A stretch of 64,000 nt of DNA. It comes from Paratinospora sagittata. Lineage: Eukaryota > Streptophyta > Magnoliopsida > Ranunculales > Menispermaceae. The notes below the pieces were generated by a model. That model was given only the letters and a program-made list of their open reading frames with translations, was not told the origin of the DNA and did no database searches. This document shows positions 50,672-63,083 of the stretch, piece after piece (position 1 is the first letter of the stretch; each line of letters begins with the position of its first letter). The stretch covers positions 31,421,701 through 31,485,700 of the forward strand of contig CM069589.1 in NCBI GenBank assembly GCA_035771175.1. The letters run 5' to 3'. The translations under genes and the position numbers were made by a program.

Positions 50672-51709
50672 GATATTTAGTGTGAGTATCAATCCTTAAA
50701 GAAGACAACCCAATATCTCATCTGTTATATATTCTAACTTGACACTGTACTCTTGCGATTTGCATGTAACAAGTTTTCGAAATACTACAAGATAGAAGGG
50801 TTTTGAGATTGATTTGGAGTAGAGAATAAGAAGAAAAATGGCGAGCAAGATGGCGGATGTGCGATTAAGAATTAGAAACTTTCTAATTTTGTTGCTCAAC
50901 TTCCTATACCGACTTTGACTTCTCTTGGACGACTTCCTATGGACTTGTTGCTTGATAAAAACCTTTGTGTAGGGTTTGGAAGGGCATTATTGAAGATCAT
51001 TGAAGGTTTCTCCTACATTTTTCCCTCCTTCCACTTTGTTTTAGTTGTTTTAGATTTATGTTCATCATGTTATTTCATTCTTTTATCTCTCAAGTTATGA
51101 ATTATATCCTCTATCTAGAGGTGTAGATTGATCCAAGCTTGAAACTATGCTGTAGGTTTTATTGAATGATTGTTGTTAATGAAGTTTTCTAGTATATTTA
51201 TATTTTTCTGAGTTTAATGCTTTTGATCCCTTGGCCACAGATTAGATGATCATAGACTTCAGATTGATGCTACACAAGAGGGTACCTTGGGTTGGAAAAT
51301 GGGAAATATAACCAACGCTATCGTGAGGTTCACAAGGAGATCAAGAACCTTTGAAGTTGTTAAGTGGAAATCATAGATCTTAATGAGTTATAGTTGTTTT
51401 TGGATTTTATCGACAGAGTTAAACCAAGACAACAATAATATGCACAAGTTTTTCTTTAAAAGAGGGAATTAGAAATGTTAGGATTTCTGACTTATAAACG
51501 AAAGAGTTGATTTAATGATAAATATATGTATATATAGGCATAGTTGAGAGTAAGGTGATATTGAACCTCTAGACCATTCTACCATTGATTTATTTTTAAT
51601 TTTTTTTGTACTGCATTGTTAGTTTAACACTTAATTCCATTCATCGCTGTTTTTAATTATTTGAAATCTCTAATTTGATTTTCTACATAAAGTTAGAGTT
51701 AGTAAATGT
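50672..51709 (+). repeat. Satellite monomer M50, core A, mosaic
   Basis: Front as M48, then TTGCTTGATAAAAACC, the haplotype otherwise confined to M28, M32 and M34. Its tail (AACACTTAATTCCATTCATC) is the left end of the six-monomer duplication. Confidence 0.96.
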
Positions 51710-52746
51710 TAGATTTAGTGTGAGTATCAATCTTTAAAGAAGACAACCCAATATCTAATCGGTTATATATTATAACTTGACACCATACTGTTGCGATTTG
51801 CACGTAACAAGTTTTTGAAATACTACAAGTTAGAAGGGTTTTGCGATTGATTTGGAGTAGAGAATAAGAAGAAAATTGGCGGGGAAGATGGCGGATGTGC
51901 GATTCAGAATTAGAAACTTTCTAATTTTGTTGCACAACTTCCTATTCCAACTTCGACTTCTCTTGGACGACTTCCTATGGACTTGTCGCTAGATAAAAAC
52001 CATTGTGTAGGGTTTGGAAGAGCATTATTGAAGATTATTGAAGGTTTCTCCTACATTTTTCCTTCCGTCCACTTAGTTTTACTTGTTTTAGATTTATGTT
52101 CTTCATGTTATTTCATGCTTTTATCTCTCAAGTTATGATATATATCCTGTATCTAGAGGTGTAGATTGATCCAAGCTTGAAACTATGCTGTAGGTTTTAT
52201 TGAATGATTATTGTTAATGAAGTATTCTAGTATATTTATATTTTTCTGAGTTTAATGCTTTTGATCCCATGGCCACGGATTAGATGATCATACACTTTAG
52301 GTAGATGCTTCACGAGAGGGTACCTTGGGTTGGAGAATGGGAAATATAACCTACGCTATCGTGAGACTCACAAGGAGATCAAGAACCTTTGAAGTCGTTA
52401 GGTGAAAATCATAGATCTTAATGAGATACAGTTGTTTTTGGATTTTATCGAAAGAGTTAAACAAAGACAACAATAATATGCTCTAGTTTTTCTTCAAAAG
52501 AGGGAATTATAAAGGTTAGGATTGGTTACTTATAAACAAAAGAGTTGATTTAATGATAAATATATGTATATATAGGCATAGTTGAGAGTAAGGTGATATT
52601 GAACCTCTAGACCATTCTACCATTGATTTATTTTTAGTTTTTTTGTACTGCATTGTTAGTTTAATACTTAATTCCTTTCATCACTGTTTTTAAATTTTCG
52701 AACTCTCTAATTTGACTTTCTATATAAAGTTAGAGTTAGTAAATTT
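51710..52746 (+). repeat. Satellite monomer M51, core A
   Basis: Altered start TTAGATTTAG; ORF1 ATG lost (AAAATTGGCGG); dyad arm damaged (CCTGTA). Partner of M57. Confidence 0.97.
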
Positions 52747-53773
52747 GATATTTAGTGTGAGTATCAATCCTAAAAGAAGACAACCCAATATCTAATCGGT
52801 TATATATTATAACTTTACACCGTACTCTTGCGATTTGGACGTAACAAATTTTTGAAATACTACAAGATACAAGGGTTTTGAGATTGATTTGGAGTAGAGA
52901 ATTAGAAGAAAAATTGCGAGGAAGATGGCAGATGTGCGATTCAGAATTATCAACTTTCTAATTTTGTTGCACAACTTCCTATTCCAACTTCGACTTCTCT
53001 TGGACGACTTCCTATGGACTTGTTGCTAGATAAAGACCATTGTGGAAGAGCATTATTGAAGATCATTGAAGGTTTCTCCTACATTTTTCCTTCCTTCCAC
53101 TTTGTTTTACTTGTTTTAGATTTATGTTCATCATGTTATTTCATGCTTTTCTCTCTAAAGTTATGAATTATATCCTCTATCTAGAGGTCTAGATTGATCC
53201 ATGCTTGACACTATGTTGTAGGTTTTATTGAATGATTATTGTTAATGAAGGTTTCTAGTATATTTATATTTTTCTGAGTTTAATGCTTTTGATCCCTTGG
53301 CCACGGATTAGATGATCATAGACTTTTGATAGATGCTTCACAAGAGGGTACCTTGGGTTGGAGAATGGGAAATATAACCTACGCTATCGTGAGGTTCACA
53401 AAGAGATCAAGAAGCTTTGAAGTCGTTAGGTGGAAATCATAGATCTTAATGAGTTATAGTTGTTTTTGGATTTTATCTAAAGAGTTAAACCAAGACAACA
53501 ATAATATGCTCTAGTTTTTCTTTACAAAGGGGAATTAGAAAAGTTAGGATTTCTGACTTATAAACGAAAGAGTTGATTTAATGATAAATATATGTATATA
53601 TAGGCATAGTTAGGAGTAAGGTGATATTGAACCTCTAGACCATTATACCATTGATTTATTTTTAATTTTTTTGTATTGCATTGTTAGTTTAATACTTAAT
53701 TCCTTCATCATTGTTTTAAATTATTTGAACACTCTAATTTCATTTTCTATATAAAGTTAGAGTTAGTAAATGT
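52747..53773 (+). repeat. Satellite monomer M52, core A, 9-bp deletion
   Basis: 1,027 bp. CATTGTGGAAGAGC lacks TAGGGTTTG at about 53,045. ORF1 ATG lost (AAAATTGCGAG). HindIII site lost (CATGCTTG). Partner of M58. Confidence 0.97.
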
Positions 53774-54809
53774 GATATTTAGTGTGAGTATCAATCCTTA
53801 AAGAAGACAACCCAATATCTAATCGGTTATATATTATAACTTGACACCATACTCTTGCGATTTGCACGTAACAAGTTTTTGAAATACTACTAGATAGAAT
53901 GATTTTGAGATTGGTTTGGAGTAAAGAATAAGAAGAAAAATGGCGAGGAAGATGGCGGATGTGCGATTCAGAATTATAAACTTTCTAATTTTGTTGCACA
54001 ACTTCCTATTCCGACTTCGACTTCTTTTGGATGACTTCCTACGGACTTGTTGCTAGATAAAGACCATTGTGTAGGGTTTGGAAGAGCATTATTGAAGATC
54101 ATTGAAGGTTTCTTCTACATTTTTCCTTCCTTCCACTTTGTTTTACTTGTTTTAGATTTATGTTCATCATGTTATTTCATGCTTTTATCTCTCAAGTTAT
54201 GAATTATATCCTCTATCTAGAGGTCTAGATTATTCCAAGCTTGAAACTATGCTGTAGGTTTTATTGAATGATTATTGTTAATGAAGTTTTCTAGTATATT
54301 TATATTTTTCTGAGTTTATTGTTTTTGATCCCTTGGCCACGGATTAGATGACTATAGACTTTAGATAGATGCTTCACAAGAGGGTACCTTGGGTTGGAGA
54401 ATGGGAAAGGTAACCTACGCTATTGTGAGGTTCACAAGGAGATCAAAAACCATTGAAGTCGTTAGGTGGAAATCATAGATCTTAATGAGTTATAGTTGTT
54501 TTTGGATTTTATCGAGAGAGTTAAACCAAGACAACAATAATAGGCTCTAGTTTTTCTTTAAAAAGTGGAATTAGAAATGTTAGCATTTGTGACTTATAAA
54601 CGAAAGAGTTGATTTAATGATAAATATATGTATATATAGGCATAGTTGAGAGTAAGGTGATATTGAACCTCTAGACCATTTTACCATTGATTTATTTTTA
54701 ATTTTTTTGTATTGCATTGTTAGTTTAATACTTAATTCCTTCATCACAGTTTTTAATTATTTGAACACTCTAATTTGATTTTCTATATAAAGTTAGAGTT
54801 AGTAAATGT
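53774..54809 (+). repeat. Satellite monomer M53, core A
   Basis: GGTTTCTTCTAC core, AATTATAAAC hairpin damage, TTGTTTTTGATCCC and AAAGGTAACC. ORF1 open with W35 changed to R. Partner of M59. Confidence 0.97.
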
Positions 54810-55837
54810 GATATTTAGTGTGAGTATCAATCCTTAAAGAAGACAACCCAATATCTAATCGGTTATATATTATAACTTGACACCGTACTCTTGTGATTTG
54901 CACGTAACAAGTTTTTGAAATACAACAAGATACAAGGGTTTTGAGATTGATTTGGAGTAGAGAATAAGAAGAAAAATTGCGAGGAAGATGGCGGATGTTA
55001 GATTCAGAATTAGAAACTTTCTAATTTTGTTGCACAACTTCCTAGTCCGACTTCGACTTCTCTTGGACGACTTCCTATGGACTTGTTGCGAGATAGAGAC
55101 CATTGTGTAGGGTTTGGAAGAGCATTATTGAAGATCATTGAAGATTTTTCCGACATTTTCCTTCCTTCCACTTTGTTTTACTTGTTTTAGATTTATGTTC
55201 ATCATGTTATTTCATGTTTTTATCTCCTAAGTTGTGAATTATATCCTCTATCTAGAGGTGTAGATTGATCCAAGCTTGAAACTATGTCGTAGGTTTGCTT
55301 GAATGATTATTGTTAAAGAAGTTTTCTAGTATATTTATATTTTTCTGAGTTTAATGCTTTTGATCCCTTGGCCACGGATTAGATGATCATAGACTTTAGA
55401 TAGATGCTACACAAGAGGGTACCTTGGGTTGGAAAATGGGAAATATAACCTACGCTATCGTGAGGTTCACAAGGAGATCAAGAACCTTTGAAGTGGAAAT
55501 CATAGATCTTAATGAGTTATAGTTGTTTTTGGATTTTATCGACAGAGTTAAACCAACACAACAATAATATGCACAAGTTTTTCTTTAAAAGAGGGAATTA
55601 GAAATGTTAGGATTTCTGACTTACAAACGAAAGAGTTGATTTAATGATAAATATATGTATATATAGGCATAGTTGAGAGTAAGGTGATATTGAACCTCTA
55701 GACCATTCTACCATTGATTTATTTTTATTTTTTTTGTACTGCATTGTTAGTTTAATACTTAATTCCTTTCATCACTGTTTTTAATTATTTGAACTCTCTA
55801 ATTTGAATTTCTATATAAAGTTTGAGTTAGTAAATGT
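54810..55837 (+). repeat. Satellite monomer M54, core B, with converted patch
   Basis: 1,028 bp. Identical to M60 up to GGCCACGGATTA (55,381) and again after 55,749. Between these it matches M47, apart from an 8-bp loss at GAAGTGGAAATC. ORF1 ATG lost. Confidence 0.97.
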
Positions 55838-56873
55838 GATATTTAGTGTGAGTATCAATCCTTAAAGAAGACATCCCAATATCTCATCGGTTATATATTA
55901 TAACTTGACACCATACTCTTGCGATTTGCACGTAACAAGTTTTTGAAATACTACAAGATAGAAGGGTTTTGAGATTGGTTTGGAGTAGAGAATAAGAAGA
56001 AAAATGGCGACGAAGATGGCGGATGTGCGATTCAAAATTACAAACTTTCTAATTTTGTTGCACAACTTCCTATTCCGACTTCGACTTCTCTTGGACGACT
56101 TCCTATGGACTTGTTGCTAGATAAAGACCATTGTGTAGGGTTTGGAAGAGCATTATTGAAGATCATTGAAGGTTTCTCCTACATTTTTTCTTCTTCCACT
56201 TTGTTTTACTTGTTTTAGATTTATGTTCATCATGTTATTTCATGCTTTTATCTCTCAAGTTATGAATTATATCGTCTATCTAGAGGTGTAGATTGATCCA
56301 ACCTTGAAACTATGCTGTAGGTTTTATTGAATGATTATTGTTAATAAAGTTTTCTAGTATATCTATATTTTTCTGAGTTTACTGCTTTTGATCCCTTGTC
56401 CACGGATTAGATGATCATAGACTTTAGGTAGATGCTTCACAAGAGGGTACCTTGGGTTGGAGAATGGGAAATATAACCTACGCTATCGTGAGACTCACAA
56501 GGAGATCAAGAACCTTTGAAGTCGTTAGGTGAAAATCATAGATCTTAATGAGAAACAGTTGTTTTTGGATTTTATCGAAAGAGTTAAACCAAGACAACAA
56601 TAATATGCTCTGGTTTTTCTTCAAAATAGGGAAATATAAAGGTTAGGATTGCTTACTTATAAACGAAAGAGTTGATTTAATGATAAATATATGTATATAT
56701 AGGCATGGTTGAGAGTAAGGTGATATTGAACCTCTAGACCATTCTACCTTTAATTACTTTTTAATTTTTTTGTACTGCATTGTCAGTTTAATACTTAATT
56801 CCTTTCATCACGGTTTTTAATTATTTGAACACTCTAATTTGATTTTCTACATAAAGTTAGAGTTAGTAAATGT
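55838..56873 (+). repeat. Satellite monomer M55, core A
   Basis: CATCGG front, ACATCCC, ATTACAAAC, CGTCTA dyad arm and HindIII site lost (AACCTTG). Partner of M61. Confidence 0.97.
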
Positions 56874-57911
56874 GATATTTAGTGTGATTATCAATTCTTA
56901 AAGAAGACAACCCAATATCTCATCTGTTATATATTATAACTTGACACCGTACTCTTGCGATTTGCACGTAACAAGTTTTTGAAATACTACAAGATAGAAG
57001 GGTTTTGAGATTGATTTGGAGTAGAGAATAAGAAGAAAAATGGCGAGGAAGATGGCGGATGTGCGATTCAGAATTAGAAACTTTCTAATTTTGTTGCACA
57101 ACTTCCTATTCCAACTTCGACTTCTCTTGGACGACTTCCTATGGACTTGTCGCTCGATAAAAACCATTGTGTAGGGTTTGGAAGAGCATTATTGAAGATC
57201 ATTGATGGTTTCTCCTACATTTTTCCTTCCGTCCACTTTGTTTTACTTGTATTAAATTTATGTTCATCATGTTATTTCATGCTTTTATCTCTCAAGTTAT
57301 GATATATATCCTCTATATAGAGGTGTAGATTGATCCAAGCTTGAAACTATGCTGTAGGTTTTATTGAATGATTATTGTTAATGAAGTTTTCTAGTATATT
57401 TATATTTTTCTGAGTTTAATGCATTTGATCCCTTGGCCACGGATTAGATGATCATACACTTTAGGTAGATGCTTCACGAGAGGGTACTTTGGGTTGGAAA
57501 ATGGGAAACATAACCTACGCTATCATGAGACTCACAAGGAGATCAAGAACCTTTGAAGTCGTTAGGTGAAAATCATAGATCTTAATGAGATACAGTTGTT
57601 TTTGGATTTTATCGAAAGAGTTAAACCAAGACAACAATAATATGCTCTAGTTTTTCTTCAAAAGAGGGAATTATAAAGGTTAGGATTTCTGACTTATAAA
57701 CGAAAGAGTTGATTTAATGATAAATATATGTATATATAGGCATAGTTGAGAGTAAGGTGATATTGAACCTCTAGACCATTCTACCATTGATTTATTTTTA
57801 ATTTTTTTTGTACTGCATTGTTAGTTTAACACTTAATTCCATTCATCGCTGTTTTTAATTATTTGAAATCTCTAATTTGATTTTCTACATAAAGTTAGAG
57901 TTAGTAAATGT
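56874..57911 (+). repeat. Satellite monomer M56, core A, duplication junction
   Basis: GATGGTTTCTCC core, dyad centre TA, KpnI site lost, and TCGCTCGATAAAAACC removes the ORF1 stop. From GTTAGGATT (57,679-57,687) it follows the tail of M50. Confidence 0.97.
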
Positions 57912-58948
57912 TAGATTTAGTGTGAGTATCAATCTTTAAAGAAGACAACCCAATATCTAATCGGTTATATATTATAACTTGACACCATACTGTTGCGATT
58001 TGCACGTAACAAGTTTTTGAAATACTACAAGTTAGAAGGGTTTTGCGATTGATTTGGAGTAGAGAATAAGAAGAAAATTGGCGGGGAAGATGGCGGATGT
58101 GCGATTCAGAATTAGAAACTTTCTAATTTTGTTGCACAACTTCCTATTCCAACTTCGACTTCTCTTGGACGACTTCCTATGGACTTGTCGCTAGATAAAA
58201 ACCATTGTGTAGGGTTTGGAAGAGCATTATTGAAGATCATTGAAGGTTTCTCCTACATTTTTCCTTCCGTCCACTTAGTTTTACTTGTTTTAGATTTATG
58301 TTCTTCATGTTATTTCATGCTTTTATCTCTCAAGTTATGATATATATCCTGTATCTAGAGGTGTAGATTGATCCAAGCTTGAAACTATGCTGTAGGTTTT
58401 ATTGAATGATTATTGTTAATGAAGTATTCTAGTATATTTATATTTTTCTGAGTTTAATGCTTTTGATCCCATGGCCACGGATTAGATGATCATACACTTT
58501 AGGTAGATGCTTCACGAGAGGGTACCTTGGGTTGGAGAATGGGAAATATAACCTACGCTATCGTGAGACTCACAAGGAGATCAAGAACCTTTGAAGTCGT
58601 TAGGTGAAAATCATAGATCTTAATGAGATACAGTTGTTTTTGGATTTTATCGAAAGAGTTAAACAAAGACAACAATAATATGCTCTAGTTTTTCTTCAAA
58701 AGAGGGAATTATAAAGGTTAGGATTGGTTACTTATAAACAAAAGAGTTGATTTAATGATAAATATATGTATATATAGGCATAGATGAGAGTAAGGTGATA
58801 TTGAACCTCTAGACCATTCTACCATTGATTTATTTTTAGTTTTTTTGTACTGCATTGTTAGTTTAATACTTAATTCCTTTCATCACTGTTTTTAAATTTT
58901 CGAACTCTCTAATTTGACTTTCTATATAAAGTTAGAGTTAGTAAATTT
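57912..58948 (+). repeat. Satellite monomer M57, core A
   Basis: Copy of M51; the differences noticed are GATCATTG (M51 GATTATTG) and ATAGATGAG (M51 ATAGTTGAG). Confidence 0.97.
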
Positions 58949-59975
58949 GATATTTAGTGTGAGTATCAATCCTAAAAGAAGACAACCCAATATCTAATCG
59001 GTTATATATTATAACTTTACACCGTACTCTTGCGATTTGGACGTAACAAATTTTTGAAATACTACAAGATACAAGGGTTTTGAGATTGATTTGGAGTAGA
59101 GAATTAGAAGAAAAATTGCGAGGAAGATGGCAGATGTGCGATTCAGAATTATCAACTTTCTAATTTTGTTGCACAACTTCCTATTCCAACTTCGACTTCT
59201 CTTGGACGACTTCCTATGGACTTGTTGCTAGATAAAGACCATTGTGGAAGAGCATTATTGAAGATCATTGAAGGTTTCTCCTACATTTTTCCTTCCTTCC
59301 ACTTTGTTTTACTTGTTTTAGATTTATGTTCATCATGTTATTTCATGCTTTTCTCTCTAAAGTTATGAATTATATCCTCTATCTAGAGGTCTAGATTGAT
59401 CCATGCTTGACACTATGTTGTAGGTTTTATTGAATGATTATTGTTAATGAAGGTTTCTAGTATATTTATATTTTTCTGAGTTTAATGCTTTTGATCCCTT
59501 GGCCACGGATTAGATGATCATAGACTTTTGATAGATGCTTCACAAGAGGGTACCTTGGGTTGGAGAATGGGAAATATAACCTACGCTATCGTGAGGTTCA
59601 CAAAGAGATCAAGAACCTTTGAAGTCGTTAGGTGGAAATCATAGATCTTAATGAGTTATAGTTGTTTTTGGATTTTATCGAAAGAGTTAAACCAAGACAA
59701 CAATAATATGCTCTAGTTTTTCTTTACAAAGGGGAATTAGAAAAGTTAGGATTTCTGACTTATAAACGAAAGAGTTGATTTAATGATAAATATATGTATA
59801 TATAGGCATAGTTAGGAGTAAGGTGATATTGAACCTCTAGACCATTATACCATTGATTTATTTTTAATTTTTTTGTATTGCATTGTTAGTTTAATACTTA
59901 ATTCCTTCATCATTGTTTTAAATTATTTGAACACTCTAATTTCATTTTCTATATAAAGTTAGAGTTAGTAAATGT
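58949..59975 (+). repeat. Satellite monomer M58, core A, 9-bp deletion
   Basis: Copy of M52 with the same deletion. Differs at AAGAACC (M52 AAGAAGC) and TATCGAAAG (M52 TATCTAAAG). Confidence 0.97.
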
Positions 59976-61011
59976 GATATTTAGTGTGAGTATCAATCCT
60001 TAAAGAAGACAACCCAATATCTAATCGGTTATATATTATAACTTGACACCATACTCTTGCGATTTGCACGTAACAAGTTTTTGAAATACTACTAGATAGA
60101 ATGATTTTGAGATTGGTTTGGAGTAAAGAATAAGAAGAAAAATGGCGAGGAAGATGGCGGATGTGCGATTCAGAATTATAAACTTTCTAATTTTGTTGCA
60201 CAACTTCCTATTCCGACTTCGACTTCTTTTGGATGACTTCCTACGGACTTGTTGCTAGATAAAGACCATTGTGTAGGGTTTGGAAGAGCATTATTGAAGA
60301 TCATTGAAGGTTTCTTCTACATTTTTCCTTCCTTCCACTTTGTTTTACTTGTTTTAGATTTATGTTCATCATGTTATTTCATGCTTTTATCTCTCAAGTT
60401 ATGAATTATATCCTCTATCTAGAGGTCTAGATTATTCCAAGCTTGAAACTATGCTGTAGGTTTTATTGAATGATTATTGTTAATGAAGTTTTCTAGTATA
60501 TTTATATTTTTCTGAGTTTATTGTTTTTGATCCCTTGGCCACGGATTAGATGACTATAGACTTTAGATAGATGCTTCACAAGAGGGTACCTTGGGTTGGA
60601 GAATGGGAAAGGTAACCTACGCTATTGTGAGGTTCACAAGGAGATCAAAAACCATTGAAGTCGTTAGGTGGAAATCATAGATCTTAATGAGTTATAGTTG
60701 TTTTTGGATTTTATCGAGAGAGTTAAACCAAGACAACAATAATAGGCTCTAGTTTTTCTTTAAAAAGTGGAATTAGAAATGTTAGCATTTGTGACTTATA
60801 AACGAAAGAGTTGATTTAATGATAAATATATGTATATATAGGCATAGTTGAGAGTAAGGTGATATTGAACCTCTAGACCATTTTACCATTGATTTATTTT
60901 TAATTTTTTTGTATTGCATTGTTAGTTTAATACTTAATTCCTTCATCACAGTTTTTAATTATTTGAACACTCTAATTTGATTTTCTATATAAAGTTAGAG
61001 TTAGTAAATGT
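59976..61011 (+). repeat. Satellite monomer M59, core A
   Basis: Copy of M53; no difference noticed by eye. Confidence 0.97.
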
Positions 61012-62047
61012 GATATTTAGTGTGAGTATCAATCCTTAAAGAAGACAACCCAATATCTAATCGGTTATATATTATAACTTGACACCGTACTCTTGTGATT
61101 TGCACGTAACAAGTTTTTGAAATACAACAAGATACAAGGGTTTTGAGATTGATTTGGAGTAGAGAATAAGAAGAAAAATTGCGAGGAAGATGGCGGATGT
61201 TAGATTCAGAATTAGAAACTTTCTAATTTTGTTGCACAACTTCCTAGTCCGACTTCGACTTCTCTTGGACGACTTCCTATGGACTTGTTGCGAGATAGAG
61301 ACCATTGTGTAGGGTTTGGAAGAGCATTATTGAAGATCATTGAAGATTTTTCCGACATTTTCCTTCCTTCCACTTTGTTTTACTTGTTTTAGATTTATGT
61401 TCATCATGTTATTTCATGTTTTTATCTCCTAAGTTGTGAATTATATCCTCTATCTAGAGGTGTAGATTGATCCAAGCTTGAAACTATGTCGTAGGTTTGC
61501 TTGAATGATTATTGTTAAAGAAGTTTTCTAGTATATTTATATTTTTCTGAGTTTAATGCTTTTGATCCCTTGGCCACGGATTACATAATCATAGACTTTG
61601 GATAGATGTTTCACAAGAGGGTACCTTGGGTTGGAGAATGGGAAATATAACCTACGCTATCGGGAGGTTCACAAGGAGATCAAGAACCTTTGAAGTCGTT
61701 AGGTGGAAATCATAGATCGTCAGGAGTTACAGTTGTTTTTGGATTTTATCGGAAGAGTTATACCAAGACAACAATAATATGCTCTAGTTTTTCTTCAAAA
61801 GAGGGAATGATAAAGGTTAGGATTGCTTACTTATAAACGAAAGAGTTGAATTAGTGATAAATATATGTATATATAGGCATAGTTGAGAGTAAGGTGATAT
61901 TGAACCTCTAGACCATTCTACCATTGATTTATTTTTAATTTTTTTGTAGTGCATTGTTGGTTTAATACTTAATTCCTTTCATCACTGTTTTTAATTATTT
62001 GAACTCTCTAATTTGAATTTCTATATAAAGTTTGAGTTAGTAAATGT
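61012..62047 (+). repeat. Satellite monomer M60, core B
   Basis: Copy of M54 outside the patch. Inside the patch it has its own private changes (TTACATAATC, ATCGGGAGG, GATCGTCAGGAG, ATCGGAAGAG, GTAGTGC). Confidence 0.97.
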
Positions 62048-63083
62048 GATATTTAGTGTGAGTATCAATCCTTAAAGAAGACATCCCAATATCTCATCGG
62101 TTATATATTATAACTTGACACCATACTCTTGCGATTTGCACGTAACAAGTTTTTGAAATACTACAAGATAGAAGGGTTTTGAGATTGGTTTGGAGTAGAG
62201 AATAAGAAGAAAAATGGCGACGAAGATGGCGGATGTGCGATTCAAAATTACAAACTTTCTAATTTTGTTGCACAACTTCCTATTCCGACTTCGACTTCTC
62301 TTGGACGACTTCCTATGGACTTGTTGCTAGATAAAGACCATTGTGTAGGGTTTGGAAGAGCATTATTGAAGATCATTGAAGGTTTCTCCTACATTTTTTC
62401 TTCTTCCACTTTGTTTTACTTGTTTTAGATTTATGTTCATCATGTTATTTCATGCTTTTATCTCTCAAGTTAAGAATTATATCGTCTATCTAGAGGTGTA
62501 GATTGATCCAACCTTGAAACTATGCTGTAGGTTTTATTGAATGATTATTGTTAATAAAGTTTTCTAGTATATCTATATTTTTCTGAGTTTACTGCTTTTG
62601 ATCCCTTGTCCACGGATTAGATGATCATAGACTTTAGGTAGATGCTTCACAAGAGGGTACCTTGGGTTGGAGAATGGGAAATATAACCTACGCTATCGTG
62701 AGACTCACAAGGAGATCAAGAACCTTTGAAGTCGTTAGGTGAAAATCATAGATCTTAATGAGAAACAGTTGTTTTTGGATTTTATCGAAAGAGTTAAACC
62801 AAGACAACAATAATATGCTCTGGTTTTTCTTCAAAATAGGGAAATATAAAGGTTAGGATTGCTTACTTATAAACGAAAGAGTTGATTTAATGATAAATAT
62901 ATGTATATATAGGCATGGTTGAGAGTAAGGTGATATTGAACCTCTAGACCATTCTACCTTTAATTACTTTTTAATTTTTTTGTACTGCATTGTCAGTTTA
63001 ATACTTAATTCCTTTCATCACGGTTTTTAATTATTTGAACACTCTAATTTGATTTTCTACATAAAGTTAGAGTTAGTAAATGT
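62048..63083 (+). repeat. Satellite monomer M61, core A
   Basis: Copy of M55; GTTAAGAATT replaces GTTATGAATT, removing the ORF2 stop seen in other type A copies. Confidence 0.97.

Larger units (their letters stand above)
42376..51709 (+). repeat. Seven-monomer spacing M42-M43 / M49-M50 (7,260 bp)
   Basis: M42 and M49 share ACTTGACTCCGTAC, ACAACATAAAAGGG, GGATGTACGATT and TTCCAATTTG, and are followed by similar monomers (M43, M50). Both pairs start exactly 7,260 bp apart. The copies are more diverged than the blocks to the left, so this looks older. Confidence 0.6.
51481..57682 (+). repeat. Six-monomer (6,202-bp) tandem duplication, copy 1
   Basis: It runs from the tail of M50 through most of M56. 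It shares rare marks with copy 2: the altered junction TGTTAGATTTAG, the lost ATG (AAAATTGGCGG), the 9-bp deletion in M52, GGTTTCTTCTAC in M53, TTGCGAGATAGAGACC in M54 and CTTTTTAATT in M55. It contains a ~370-bp foreign patch in M54. Confidence 0.95.

Noticed and set aside
56934..57167. 60-79-codon minus-strand frames with a hydrophobic stretch (AIFLAIFLLILYS) in M37, M43, M48-M50, M54, M56, M60 and M62
   Set aside because: They are antisense to ORF1 and the LTR-like segment; several begin only at a non-ATG codon. The hydrophobic run is the complement of the purine-rich lead-in. No support for a gene.
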